Positions 1 to 9,644 of a stretch of DNA of 64,000 nucleotides are shown in pieces. Source of the stretch: CAVWDU01 sp963840725. GTDB lineage: Bacteria > Pseudomonadota > Gammaproteobacteria > Pseudomonadales > Halieaceae. The notes under the pieces were generated by a model. It was not told the origin of the DNA. It saw only the letters and a list, made by a program, of their open reading frames with translations, and searched no databases. The stretch lies in NCBI GenBank assembly GCA_963840725.1, contig CAWIZY010000011.1, positions 1 through 64,000 on the forward strand, in the 5' to 3' direction. A program made the position numbers and the translations under genes. Each line of letters opens with the position of its first letter. Position 1 is the stretch's first letter.

Positions 1-731
1 GCAATGTATTGCTAGAAATTGTTCGATCCGGTATCTCTTCGGCAGCGTGCCTCGCTGCCGAGTCCATTAGCTTCAGCCACCTTTCGTCTCCATCAATCTG
101 ATAGACCTGTGCGAATGCTTCGTAGATGTAGGGAGTAGAAGTTATCAGGGGCGTATTGGCAGCCATCACTCCAGTACGGGTAACCCAGTCAAAGGGGTAT
201 CCCCAACCGTGATACTGATATCCAGGACATCTTGTTTCTTCAAGAACCTTTAGAAAATGAGTGGCGCGGTCATAATACCCGGAGTGGCCAGTTACCTTCG
301 ATAGTTTTGCAAAACCCATAGCGTAATGTGCGTCGGCGATCGGGAAACGCTGTTTCTTCCAGAACAGTTTCCTTGCAGACGGTAAAAAGGCCTCAGAGAA
401 TATCATTGGTACAACAGCTACGGTGCCTATGTAGGGATTCGAATAGTAAAGTGATTTGGCTTTTCCGCCGATTGGGCCTGCGAAAAAGGTCTGGTGGTCA
501 AAAGAGGTTTCGCCATAGCAATCCAGCCATGCAATGAATTTGGTCAGTGCAGACCGAACCGGGTCAGATGATTTACTCTCTCCAGCGAAATCGGTTGTCA
601 TCGGGCCGAAGGAGCCGCCATTCATGGCAAGTGACGATCTATCGGTAGTAGGTGGCATATTTGGGGGTCTCTTGAAAGCACAACAATCTGGAAATGTCAT
701 CTTGATTACCTGGTACTTCAAGTTTTGACAT
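1..731 (-). CDS. Alpha/alpha-toroid-like polysaccharide-locus protein, partial and frameshifted
   Basis: Runs off the left edge on the minus strand. An open frame from about 620 down to 1 includes the stretches HGWGYPFDWVTR and ANTPLITSTPYIYEAF followed by DGDERWL. This resembles the six-hairpin (prenyltransferase/squalene-oxidase-like) proteins of exopolysaccharide clusters that are often misnamed delta-aminolevulinic acid dehydratase. The likely start is the ATG at 731, only 10 bp after the glycosyltransferase stop; it begins MSKLEVPGNQ but meets a stop near 637 and the toroid frame takes over about there, so one frameshift is needed. Without it the first Met in the toroid frame is an alternative start. 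Enzyme activity is unknown. Placement directly after a glycosyltransferase suggests a role in polymer modification or assembly. Confidence 0.55.
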
Positions 732-740
732 GATAACGCA

Positions 741-1964
741 CTATAGAATCGGTCGATTTTCGCAGTGACTCTCAATGCATCTCCCGGTAAGAAGCTTATT
801 GTAGGTCGCTCGTGTTATCTCACCGACCTCGTCCCAGGAGTATTTTTTGTTTCCAAACGCCATAATTTCCAACCGTGACTGGGGAAGATCTCGATATAAG
901 TCGCTGTCAAAATAGCGCTGACATGTGTTCGCGAGGTCCTCGATGTCTCCAGCCTGAAATATCTCGCCGGATCTGCCTTCTATTATGTCGTTCCCAAAAG
1001 AACCCACTTTTGACGCTATTACAGGAAGCCCAAAACTATAGGCCAAAAATAAAACACCACTCTGAAATATCGCCCGGTATGGCAATAAGAGAACGTCGGC
1101 AGATTTAAAATAAAGCTCTACGTCTTCGTCAGGTATAAATCCAATTTTTCTAATGACCTGATTTTCCAGATGCAAGGCTGCGATACTTGACTCAATCTCC
1201 TGCCAGTAAGCTTCGTTATCATCTTCTATCTTTCCTGCGACAACTAGCCGGACTATAGTCCCCTGAGATCGTAATATATCCAGTGCCGAGATAGCGTACT
1301 CAAGCCCCTTATATCTGGAGATCCTCCCGAAAAAAAGAATGACCTTCTCGGTCGCGTCCAGTCCTAAAATGGACCTGGCGCGCTCCGGCGACATCGCTGT
1401 GTTCGGAAGAGTATTGTTGATACCAAATGGGATGACGCTGATCTTACTGCTATCGACGCCAAATTCTTCCGTTAACTGGGCTTGCATATTTTCGGTGTGA
1501 ACAAAAATATGATCTATCAATGCATACATTATTTTTAGCGTTAATCGATTATAGAGCGTATCGTCGCCATCTCTTTTGCACTGATTTACATTATGGGCCG
1601 TAAAGGCTAGTTTCTTGCCCATTAGTTTGTAGTAAAAGTTGATTATAACCCTGTCCAGCAAGAAGAAACGGTTTGCCCAAAGGATGTGAAAGATTTTCGG
1701 CTGCCGTCTTGTGGCATAAACCATGAGGTTGCTATAGTATTTGGTGATTCGTACAACCTTGGCCCACCTGGTCGCTTCCTCGCCTGTACTGCCTCTGAGA
1801 TTTAGAAAGTGAACATCAGTATTCTGCGTGAGTTCTTCGCAGATTAGCTCGTCGCTTCCAATTAAATCAATTAGACAACCCTGCGCAGTCAGAGCGGGGG
1901 CCAATCCAAGCACGTATGGCTTGTCTGATCCACCCGTTAGCAAGGAGATTCTCACGGTTTGCAT
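741..1964 (-). CDS. Glycosyltransferase family 4 (GT-B fold)
   Basis: Intact 407-residue protein. The N-terminal Rossmann half contains FTAHNV (about 121-126), the usual acceptor-side segment. The C-terminal half has the nucleotide-sugar signature FFGRISRYKG (211-220) and LPYRAIFQSG (294-303), where the family's E-x7-E motif normally sits. It has no membrane segments, so it is likely a cytoplasmic enzyme adding one sugar to a lipid-linked repeat unit. Donor and acceptor cannot be read from the sequence; the adjacent GDP-heptose genes make a heptose derivative a reasonable guess. It is the first fully intact gene of the left minus-strand block, with an 87-bp gap to the kinase gene upstream. 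Confidence 0.85.
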   Translation of the reverse strand: MQTVRISLLTGGSDKPYVLGLAPALTAQGCLIDLIGSDELICEELTQNTDVHFLNLRGSTGEEATRWAKVVRITKYYSNLMVYATRRQPKIFHILWANRFFLLDRVIINFYYKLMGKKLAFTAHNVNQCKRDGDDTLYNRLTLKIMYALIDHIFVHTENMQAQLTEEFGVDSSKISVIPFGINNTLPNTAMSPERARSILGLDATEKVILFFGRISRYKGLEYAISALDILRSQGTIVRLVVAGKIEDDNEAYWQEIESSIAALHLENQVIRKIGFIPDEDVELYFKSADVLLLPYRAIFQSGVLFLAYSFGLPVIASKVGSFGNDIIEGRSGEIFQAGDIEDLANTCQRYFDSDLYRDLPQSRLEIMAFGNKKYSWDEVGEITRATYNKLLTGRCIESHCENRPIL

Positions 1965-2051
1965 ACTGAAGTCAGCGTTGGTGATTCCACGATTACCTTC
2001 AAAAAATCGAATTTAGGTTAACGTTCTGACGCACACCCAAGCCGGAGCATG

Positions 2052-3112
2052 TCATTGTATGCCCAATAGCTCCCTGGAATTACTTATTGGAAGTGATGCT
2101 CTCTCTTCTTCTATTCCCTGGAAATCCTGCTCCTGGTCATAGAATATGATCTGACTACCCTGACGCTCAAACATGAAAGGTACATTGATAAAGTGTTTCA
2201 GTCTGTCACGCAGGTACTCTTGTCGTTCAGGCGGTACGAACAACAACATAAATCCCCCCCCGCCTGCGCCAAGAATTTTGCCTCCAAGGGCTCCGCCGAA
2301 ATCGCCATTTCATACATTTCGTCAACATGAGAGTTAGAAACCTTGGTGCTGAATCCTCGCTTGATGCGCCAGGCCTGATCTATCAGTCTGCCGAATTCGG
2401 CAATGTCACGATCGCTGTGCAGTAACGCTATGCCTTCATTGACGAGATCGGACATAGCCGTCATCTGTTCCATTTTCTCGTTTGCGCCAAGTACATAGCT
2501 GCGAGCGACGTCTGATGCTGTTCGTTTTATCCCGGTGTAGAACAGCATTAGATTACCTTCCAATGCCCTGACGCGGTCAGCGGATATAGTGAGGGGCTTG
2601 ACAGATATTACTCCGTTAGTTGCAAATACAATTTGATTCAATCCACCGAACGCCGCAGCGGTCTGGTCCTGGGAGCCAACTGTCTCCTTGAGTAATTCCT
2701 GTTCAATAAAAACGCTCTCTTCAGCCAAATGCTGCTTGCTGGGCATGGCGCCGCGCAAGCCGTAGAGCGCATGCAGCAGACCTACGGTGAACGAGGAACT
2801 GGACCCCATCCCCCCGCGTGCAGGAAGATCCGCGACGTGATGGATCTCGAGGCCTCGCTTCCAATTCATGTGTTTCAGTACGCCGCGTACCGCCGGGTGT
2901 GAAATTTCATCGATTGTTCGACAATTTTCGCTCTTGATGTAAGAAATCCGGAAGCTGTGGTCAAAAAATGGCGGGTAGTAGCGACATGCCAGATAACAAT
3001 ACTTGTCAATAGTGGTGGTCAATACGGTTCCACCGTGTTGCTTATACCACGCGGGATAGTCTGTACCCCCTCCAAAAAATGAGATCCTGAAGGGTGTTCT
3101 GCTAATAATCAT
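2052..3112 (-). pseudogene. hddA: D-glycero-D-manno-heptose 7-phosphate kinase, frameshifted near its 3' end
   Basis: GHMP-family kinase. The start MIISRTPFRISFFGGGTDYP is the classic HddA/Fkp-type beginning and the ATP-binding loop GGMGSSSS lies at about residues 100-107. The first frame leaves the family pattern after about residue 270 (near base 2300). The missing C-terminal motif GGKILGAGGGGFMLLF is encoded one frame over, ending at 2052. A single 1-bp indel just before it, close to a run of eight Cs, would restore about 350 residues, the normal length. The ATG overlaps the gmhA stop (ATGA), so the two are translationally coupled. Role: phosphorylates heptose 7-phosphate at C1 in the GDP-heptose pathway. 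The break may be a sequencing error. Confidence 0.8.
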
Positions 3113-3726
3113 TGGCTTGCCTCTTGAGTTCTTCTCCCGAATATCTGTCTCTCGACGAGGTCACAAAGAATGTGACCTACGGTTATGTGTGCTTCCTGGG
3201 TATGTTGTGTCACGTCACTGGGGACCGAGACAGTTACATCTGAGATTTCGGCGAGTCTCCCACGATTGCCTGCAAGTCCGATAGTGTGAGGGCCCATTCT
3301 TCTAGCGGTTTCTACAGCCGCGACTACATTCCCGGAGCTTCCTGATGTACTTATCGCCAGAAGTGTGTCTCCAGGGTCTCCCAGGGTTTCCACCTGTCTC
3401 GCAAAAACACCCTCTAACCCAAAATCATTTATGTACGCGGTCAGCAAAGATGAATCCGTGGTTAACGCCAATGCTCTCATTCCGGGCCTTGCGAACTCCT
3501 GTGTAAGTGAACTGACAAACCCCGCTGCAATATGCTGGCAATCCCCGGCGCTACCTCCGTTGCCACATAAGAGAAGTTTTCCGCCAGTGCGCAGGCACTC
3601 CGCGATTTTTTCAGCGGCAAGGACGATAGAGCCCAGGCAGTCTCCTAGCATCCTAATCTTCACGTCTGCACTACGCTCCAAGTGTCGCTTCGCTCGATTG
3701 GATAGCCATTCGTCATTTACAACCAT
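3109..3726 (-). CDS. gmhA: Sedoheptulose 7-phosphate isomerase (SIS domain)
   Basis: Intact 205-residue protein with a single SIS domain. The phosphosugar loop LLCGNGGSAGDCQHIA sits near residue 52 and the second loop ISTSGSSGNV near 125; both are characteristic of GmhA/DiaA-type isomerases. It converts sedoheptulose 7-phosphate to D-glycero-D-manno-heptose 7-phosphate, the first step of heptose nucleotide synthesis. Its stop overlaps the HddA kinase start by 4 bp, and an HddC-like gene lies upstream on the same strand. That context favours the GDP-heptose branch for a surface polysaccharide over a general LPS role. DiaA is the main alternative from sequence alone; the neighbours make GmhA much likelier. 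Confidence 0.88.
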   Translation of the reverse strand: MVVNDEWLSNRAKRHLERSADVKIRMLGDCLGSIVLAAEKIAECLRTGGKLLLCGNGGSAGDCQHIAAGFVSSLTQEFARPGMRALALTTDSSLLTAYINDFGLEGVFARQVETLGDPGDTLLAISTSGSSGNVVAAVETARRMGPHTIGLAGNRGRLAEISDVTVSVPSDVTQHTQEAHITVGHILCDLVERQIFGRRTQEASQ

Positions 3727-3850
3727 ACTTGTGGATTCCTTTTATATTGTCCGCCGAAGTTCACAAGATAGTGATTCAACACAGGTCTGGCGACGTTAGG
3801 AATTTGGCCAGAATCATCTGCATACAAGTGAATCTACCTCTCTTCACGTA

Positions 3851-4555
3851 TCAATTGTCAAGTTTGTCGAAAAAAGTACTTGCTTCGATGTAAGACTCAG
3901 GCGTTCCGATATCAATAAACCGCTCCCGCTCAACATAACCAAAAAGTCCAGATTCGATCCATGCTGGAAAGATCTCTTGTTCTAACGAGACAGTGTGATT
4001 TTTCGGAAGCGCTGCGATTAGTTCTCGAGATAGTAGATATAGACCGCCGTTTACGATGCCCGGCCCGGCTGTAAGTTTTTTCTCAGTGAATGCTGTAATG
4101 CGTCCGTCGTCGGCCAGGTCAACGCGTCCAAACCTGCGAGTGTCCTCAACGCGATTGAGAAGTACGGTCCCACTAGCCTGGCTAAGCATGTGAAATTGAA
4201 AAAATTGCTCCAGGTCTGCGTTACAATAGGAATCCCCATTCATTACAAGTATTGTTTCACTTTTTAGCAGCGGTAGCGCCAGGCTCAGAGCACCGCCGGT
4301 GCCAAGAGGCCGACTTTCGCATGAGTATCGTACCCTCAGAGTTCTATAGTAATGTCCCAAGCCATTTTATCGTCTCGGCCAGGTACCCCGTAGATATCAC
4401 AACATCTTTAAAGTCCCAGAGCACAAGTTGATCTAGGATATAGCTAAGGAATGGCTTACCTAAGACCTCGGCCATCGGTTTTGGCCTGTCACTCACGACT
4501 GATTGTAGGCGGGTGCCTCTCCGCCGGCGAGGATTAGTACATCAATGTTAGACAT
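3851..4555 (-). pseudogene. hddC: D-glycero-D-manno-heptose 1-phosphate guanylyltransferase-like, two frameshifts
   Basis: Nucleotidyltransferase spread over three frames. The ATG at 4555 gives MSNIDVLILAGG. A shift near 4525 is needed to continue with RGTRLQSVVSDRPKPMA, the glycine-rich nucleotide-binding loop. A second shift near 4365 leads into GTGGALSLALPLL and MNGDSYCNADLEQF, the metal-binding NGD segment. The C-terminus FIDIGTPESY is typical of sugar-phosphate nucleotidyltransferases. The repaired length of about 230 residues matches HddC, which makes GDP-D-glycero-D-manno-heptose from heptose 1-phosphate and GTP. The dehydratase gene upstream runs about 20 bp into this start. HddC rather than another nucleotidyltransferase is inferred from the neighbours gmhA and hddA. 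Confidence 0.72.
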
Positions 4556-5514
4556 AGCGCTCTTAAAACGTGTCGCCAGTAGGACAACATGTCCTGCAAG
4601 GTATCGCGTAGCGGTATCTGTGGCGTCCACCCGGTCACCTGTTTGAACTTTTCACTACTACCGTAAATGATTGGCTCGTCAGTTGGCCGCAGCAATCAGC
4701 CTTCCTGCTTTACCGCTATTTCAAAGTCAACCAGTCTTGTAATATCTCTGTATGTCGCGTAAAGGAATCAGACGGAATCACCATCAAGTTGTAGGACTCG
4801 CCAATCGTGGCTTTGTTCAGGGCAAGATCAAATGCCACTATGACATCTCTGACGTCGGTGATCGCACGCTTCGCTTCCAGGTTTCCGACGCTCAGTTTGG
4901 CGCTTAGCTGACGATAGTCTTTCCAGGCTAACCAGTCTTTTGGTGAGGTCAGAACATACATCATTTACCTTTCCCGGGCCGGTGGTATTGAAGATTCTTA
5001 TGGCGATAGACTTGACGCCGAAATTCTTGTGATATTGATAACCCAGCATCTCCTCAGCCACTTTTGACACACCGTAGGGATGCAGAGGTTGCAGGGTATG
5101 GTCTTCCTTCACCGGAACTTCATCTTCGTTCACGTAGCCGTATCCCGCGCTGCTGCATGCACTGAGAATAATGCAGTCTGATTTCTGCTTCTTCACACCT
5201 TCGAAGATGTTCATAGAGCCGATTACGTTCGTTTCGATAGTATTTTTTTGGGTCCTGCCATGAAACAGTCGGATAGCTTTGGGCTGCCAAATGAAACACT
5301 TTATCCGGTCTGAAATCAGCAAGCAGGCTATCCACTCGACGGTTATCCCGTATATCGCATTCAGCCATCCTTATGCCAGCGATGGTATGTCGTTGGACGT
5401 CAATGGGGTGAAAGAAGCTGAGCGAGAACGTCATCGCCGTTGTTTCTGAGTAATTCGACGAGATGAGGCCCCATAAAGCCTTCGTATCCTGTCACCCACA
5501 CCTTTTTCTGCCAT
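4534..5514 (-). pseudogene. GDP-mannose 4,6-dehydratase-like (GDP-heptose dehydratase?), multiple frameshifts
   Basis: SDR epimerase/dehydratase recovered from at least three frames. The start at 5514 leads into KKVWVTGYEGFMGPHLVELL, a Rossmann start in which the usual TG-x-x-G-x-x-G is read as TGYEGFMG. The pieces DKVFHLAAQSYPTVSW, ILSACSSAGYGYV and HPYGVSKVAEEMLGYQY give the active-site Ser and the YxxxK pair. The C-terminal piece RPTDEPIIYGSSEKF...TGWTPQIPL is typical of GDP-mannose 4,6-dehydratases. Beside HddA, HddC and GmhA, the natural substrate would be GDP-manno-heptose, giving a 6-deoxy-4-keto-heptose as DmhA-type enzymes do; that substrate is inferred. Frameshifts occur near 4965, 5235, 5400 and 4715. 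As given, no functional protein can be made. Confidence 0.68.
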
Positions 5515-6554
5515 TTACCCCTCACACTACAATTGAAACGTGACTTGCTGAAGCCCAGTGCCGGCTGAAGTTTTGTAGAGCTGTCCCGACGCTGATCGAT
5601 CCTGGTTGGATATGTAGAAAACGGTACGCTGGTATTTCACACCAGCTCGAAGTGTCCGCAACTATTCGTTCTATATGTTTAGCCTCTGATAGGCATTGTC
5701 GTCTGTGGCGATCTTCTGGCCTATTTGCGGCGCGATCATGCAGCCTGGCTGCGCTATTTCCAGTTCCCTGACGGAACGACGCCCGTCTGGTTTGGGACAG
5801 GGAAGGAAAGCCGGGTGATCACCAATTGATTATTCGCATTGTCTGATGCTCCCTTCATGCGTAAATAATTTGTGCATCCTCAGCTCTCCTTGTTGGTACT
5901 TTCGTGTCTACAGGGCACCGCTTATTGGGAGGTGGGCTTTGGATGGCGTTTTTTCTATTTGGGGATTCCAAAATTTGATCTTGCCGGGATACTGGACTAT
6001 CTACAGCCAACTGCACGGCAATGCGGACCTGATCTGCTAACGAAGCAGAAGTCCATGCATGACCACGCAATAAAGTGTGCCAGAGAGACGCAATACGGAT
6101 TCGCTAGTATGTCGAATTTGTTACCATTCCAATAACGGCGGATAGCCTCAGGTTTTATCGGCGAAGATCGGCTTTTCGTTCGTGGGTTTTACGAGTTTGT
6201 CTAATACCGCGCCGAGTATGGTGCCTGAATTGGACTAACTATCAAGAGCCTGTTACTGTAAAGCGTGGCTTGTAGATATACAGTTGTTTGGTATGTTCAG
6301 GCCTCCGTGGAACTCATGGCTAGCCAGCGTGACCTATAGGTTGGGTTAGTACCTGATAGGGCATCGAACAATGACATTTGACGAATAACTCCGATGAGTC
6401 GGTTCCCGCCATTTTCTGGCAGCGTCACCACTTCACCACAGGAAAGCATACCGATACGCCTCACGTACCAGGGCCTACTTGCCGGGGATGGTGGTATATT
6501 CTGTAAAAAGTTGGCCGCTGACTGGCATAATGCTGGGAGAGATGATTTTATGAT
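5515..6554. other. About 1 kb without a recognisable gene
   Basis: Six-frame reading gives only short open stretches and no peptide I can tie to a family. A stretch at about 5690-5840 (plus strand) contains CGDLLAYLRRDHAAWLRYF, which looks protein-like, but it is too short to assign. The segment lies between two badly broken polysaccharide genes and may be the remains of one or two further genes of the locus. Confidence 0.4.
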
Positions 6555-7770
6555 ATTGGAGTTCTGCTGATGGCGACAATTCTCATGGCGGCTTACACCA
6601 ACTTACGGGCGATACCACGGTTAAGCGATAGGCAGAAGCGCTCGCTGATTGTGGGCACGAAATCGTCTTTTTGGCGCGCCGGCAATCAGGAGAGCCCAAC
6701 CGTGAAGTTATAGCCAATGTCACCGTCATCAAGGTGATTGGCATGAAGCGCAAATGCAATTCATTTGCTGAGTACATGATGGATCATTCGATTCTTTTCT
6801 CATGCGGCAGCGTCGGCATTGAATCAGGCATCCTCTTTGGTAAAATCAGCTCATCCAGATATCAAGAACATGCCCGATTTCCTCGTGTTCGTGGTGTGTC
6901 CCTGCTACTATTAATGGGTGTCTGTTACACACCATATCCAATGACTGAATGCCCGGAACCTACACCTAGGAGTCCCAGTCGGGTGACTATCACCCGGTAT
7001 TGCGGAGTCGCTCGCTGTGCAGGAGCGTTGGGCCGGGCAAGTTTGCCACCTCAGTGTTAACTGTTGAGGATCGCCTGAAGGATATTCTCTGGCGAGGCAT
7101 CCCCGTGGAAAAATATTGGTGCTGATGAACCTGCTGGATGACAGAATATTCTGTCATCGTGAGAGCTTGCCAAGGTGGGCAGATGCGCCTTTCGTATTGG
7201 TCTACCATGGGACGCTTGCTCATCGCCTCGGACTCGACATAGCAATCAGAGCCATAGCAAAGTGCAGGGATGCTATTGCCAGTCCGGAGCTGCGGATCAT
7301 CGGTGATGGCGAAGAACTCAAGCAGTCTGATTTCGCTGAGTCAAGAATGGGTGTCACGGATGTGGTCACTTTCACTGACGGCTTTGTTCCCGTGGAAGAT
7401 ACATCCCGAAGCTCATTGGAGATGCCGACGGTGGTCTGATACCTCTGCGAATCTGCAGGGGAACAGACATCATGTTGCCGACCAAGCTGCTCGAGTATGT
7501 ATGTTTTGGTATACCGTGTATTGTCCCTAAAACGGGCACCATAACGCGTTATTTCGATGACGACATGGTGCAATATTTTGAGGCTGAAAACGTCTGAGTC
7601 GTTAGCAGAAGCCATTCTGCAGCTTTATAAGCACCCGGAAGAACGCAGGCAACTCGGCGCAAGCAAGCTACGGAAAAATTTGGCAACATCTACACCTGGA
7701 GTATGCACAAAAAGTTATACGGATCTCGTCGAACACCTTCTCCAAAACTCAACCAGGGCACCTCTGAATA
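6555..7770 (+). pseudogene. Glycosyltransferase family 4, heavily degraded
   Basis: Pieces of one GT4 protein appear in order on the plus strand but in several frames. They are an N-terminal segment with CGHEIVFLARRQSGEPNREV, then NMPDFLVF, VLMNLLDDRIF, FVLVYHGTLAHRLGLDIAIR, LRIIGDGEELKQ, DVVTFTDGFVPVED, TKLLEYVCFGIP and ESLAEAILQLYKHPEERRQL. Together they cover the acceptor region, the nucleotide-sugar loop (YHGTLAHRLGLD) and the C-terminal helix. Several stops and at least five indels separate them, and some connecting sequence is missing, for example between NMPDF and the next helix. This is the most damaged gene in the locus. It is on the opposite strand from its neighbours. Confidence 0.72.
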
Positions 7771-7871
7771 ATGGCAATCGCGTCAGCGGGAGCCCTGAAG
7801 CGTTCAGAGCAAGGCGCGTCGCGCAGGTAATGGTCCTAAACCCTTGGGAACGGTGCCTCATTGCGAATCTT

Positions 7872-7997
7872 GAAAGCCCTAAAGCCGAAAGCCGAAAGCC
7901 GAAAGCCGAAAACCAAAGCCAAAGCCTGAAAGCCTGAAAGCCTGAAAGCCTGAAAGCTGAAAGCCTGAAAGCCTGAAAGTGAAAGCCTGAAAGCCTG
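7872..7997. repeat. Short tandem repeat, GAAAGCC/TGAAAGCC units
   Basis: About 125 bp of tandem units. The first part repeats a 7-mer (GAAAGCC, phase GAAAGCCGAAAGCC). The second part repeats an 8-mer (TGAAAGCC) about ten times with small interruptions. It lies between the end of the degraded GT4 gene and the first MITE copy. The 7- and 8-bp period makes it length-unstable and a plausible slippage site. No protein role is apparent. Confidence 0.9.
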
Positions 7998-8023
7998 GGC
8001 GCATTGCCATTGTTCAGAGAGCC

Positions 8024-8175
8024 CTAGCAGGCCGTCGATTTTCGTTTTCGAGGCAGCCACTGGGTAGGCAAAAACAGGCGAAAATGAGGGAGTGTATAGT
8101 GAATATATTACCGATTGAGCCCGTTTTTAACGGTGGCAGTGGCCACGCAGTATAGAAAAATCAACAACCTGCTAG
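8024..8175 (+). mobile_element. MITE-like element, copy 1 (152 bp)
   Basis: Bounded by CTAGCAGG on the left and its exact reverse complement CCTGCTAG on the right. Terminal inverted repeats continue inward as approximately CAGGCTGTTGATTTTCG. The interior carries GAGGCAGCCACTGG, a run resembling AAAAACAGGCGAAA, GGGAGTGTA and GTGGCCACGCAG, all shared with copies at 17353 and 36137. No transposase is encoded. The CTAG/TA ends resemble the targets of IS630/Tc1-type elements, but the family is not assigned. Confidence 0.85.
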
Positions 8176-9527
8176 TGGGTCCGGCTGGGGTGGCAAAGGT
8201 GACGAGGAGAGGGCGGTCGGCCGGTGTCGAGTGCTATTCCCGCTCTGGGGATGGCGCCCAACACCCACAGATAGATCAAGCCTGCTTTTTCGACTCCGGT
8301 GTGTTTCCAGAGATTGCGGCTGTCAATGATGATCTCGACACCCGCCTGGTGCCAGCCCGTAAAATCGGATGCGCAAACTCCTCGTGGGCGGACCCAATAT
8401 CACCCCGCGCGAACGCCTCGGTTCTCCCCGGCGTGAAACCCTCCGTCTGTAACTCCTCGTCTGTATAATGCGGGTCTTCGATGGTGACAATAGCACCGCG
8501 TTGCTGTAGTTCCTGTTGGTAAGAAAAGGAGGGCTAAAGGTTGCGATTTTTACACCCGGCCGGAACCCAAGCCCCAACAGATGTATTTTCTGTCCTGGCG
8601 AGCGACCCCCAGAGCGCCGAAATCCGATCAATCTGTCTGGTGGGTTGTTGGTCATTGATTTCCATGCGTACTTGATATGTGTTGGGTAACACCAAGGCGC
8701 CGTGATTCCGGCGAGTGACGTGAATATGGATATACTGGCGTGCAGTGCCCCCCAACGCCGATTCCGGGGAGTACAGCAGGTTTGCTTCTCCATCGGTATT
8801 GGCCGCAGCGCGCACGCGTTCAAACTGAACATTGGCCACTTCACAGAATGCGGCCAGTTCATTGGCCAGGGCAATATTGACATCGCGATAGAACATTCCC
8901 AAAAGTTTGTCGTTTCCGCCGCCTCGGTGGTTCCAACATCATCCACGGGTGCCCGCAGATAGCGGGGAATAAAGAGCCGTGGCCTTTTCCCTTGAGAGTT
9001 CATCCAGTCCGCCGATCACTTTTTCGGTCGTCTCCAGTCGCGAGAGCACGTGATTGGCTTTCACTCGTTCGGGGCTATAGGCTACAGAAATCTGCCAGCA
9101 ACAAGACCACGATGCTCTTCCGAAGCAGGGGCATGAATACGCGCTGAGTTCCGCGACAGTGATCGTCGTTTCATAGATCACCAGGGCGCCCTGGTTAATA
9201 CCTTTGCCCACATCTATGGAAGCCCGCTCGAGCACGAAAATCAATGTCGCGACTGGTCGTTAGGTGGGCGGGGACCATTACTATAATAGCGTCTGAATCA
9301 ACAAGCAGCCTTGCTGGTGTTTGTCGTGGCGCGAAGGGCCGTCTGGCGCGGTGGACTTCAACAAGTAATTTGGCCAGTCCCGGTTCCTCATAGGGCAAAG
9401 ACCGTCATTTACTGTCGCTACCAGCACGGCGTTGATGTCGGCCACCTGCAACAGCGGGCGATTCTTTCGCCAAAATGGAAGTGAGGGGAATCCCCATGTG
9501 GCCACCGCCCACAACCGTAATTTTCAT
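8172..9527 (-). pseudogene. UDP-N-acetyl-hexosamine 6-dehydrogenase (WbpA/WecC-like), frameshifted
   Basis: UDP-sugar dehydrogenase fragments in order from the ATG at 9527: MKITVVGGGHMGIPL (Rossmann start), EEPGLAKLL, DSDAIIVMVPA, YETTITV, SPERVKANHVLSRLETT (family signature), VDDVGTTEAAE, FYRDVNIALANELAAFCE (catalytic-domain helix) and a C-terminal segment with AGVEIIIDSRNLW. The usual catalytic GHC segment is not legible. Frames change at least six times. The enzyme would oxidise UDP-GlcNAc (or ManNAc) to the uronic acid. Together with the aminotransferase, Gfo/Idh oxidoreductase and acetyltransferase nearby it fits step 1 of a Wbp-type pathway. The last readable codons end at TAG formed by the MITE edge, so the insertion may define the stop. 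Confidence 0.66.
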
Positions 9528-9644
9528 TCCGAGTGTCGCCTCATTGTTGCGAGAACCGAAGAGCCGTGCCGAACATGCCCCCGTGCTATTTATGCCCGGA
9601 CCGGGATGTGGATGACCCCCTGAACTTCCTGCGTGCGACAGTTT

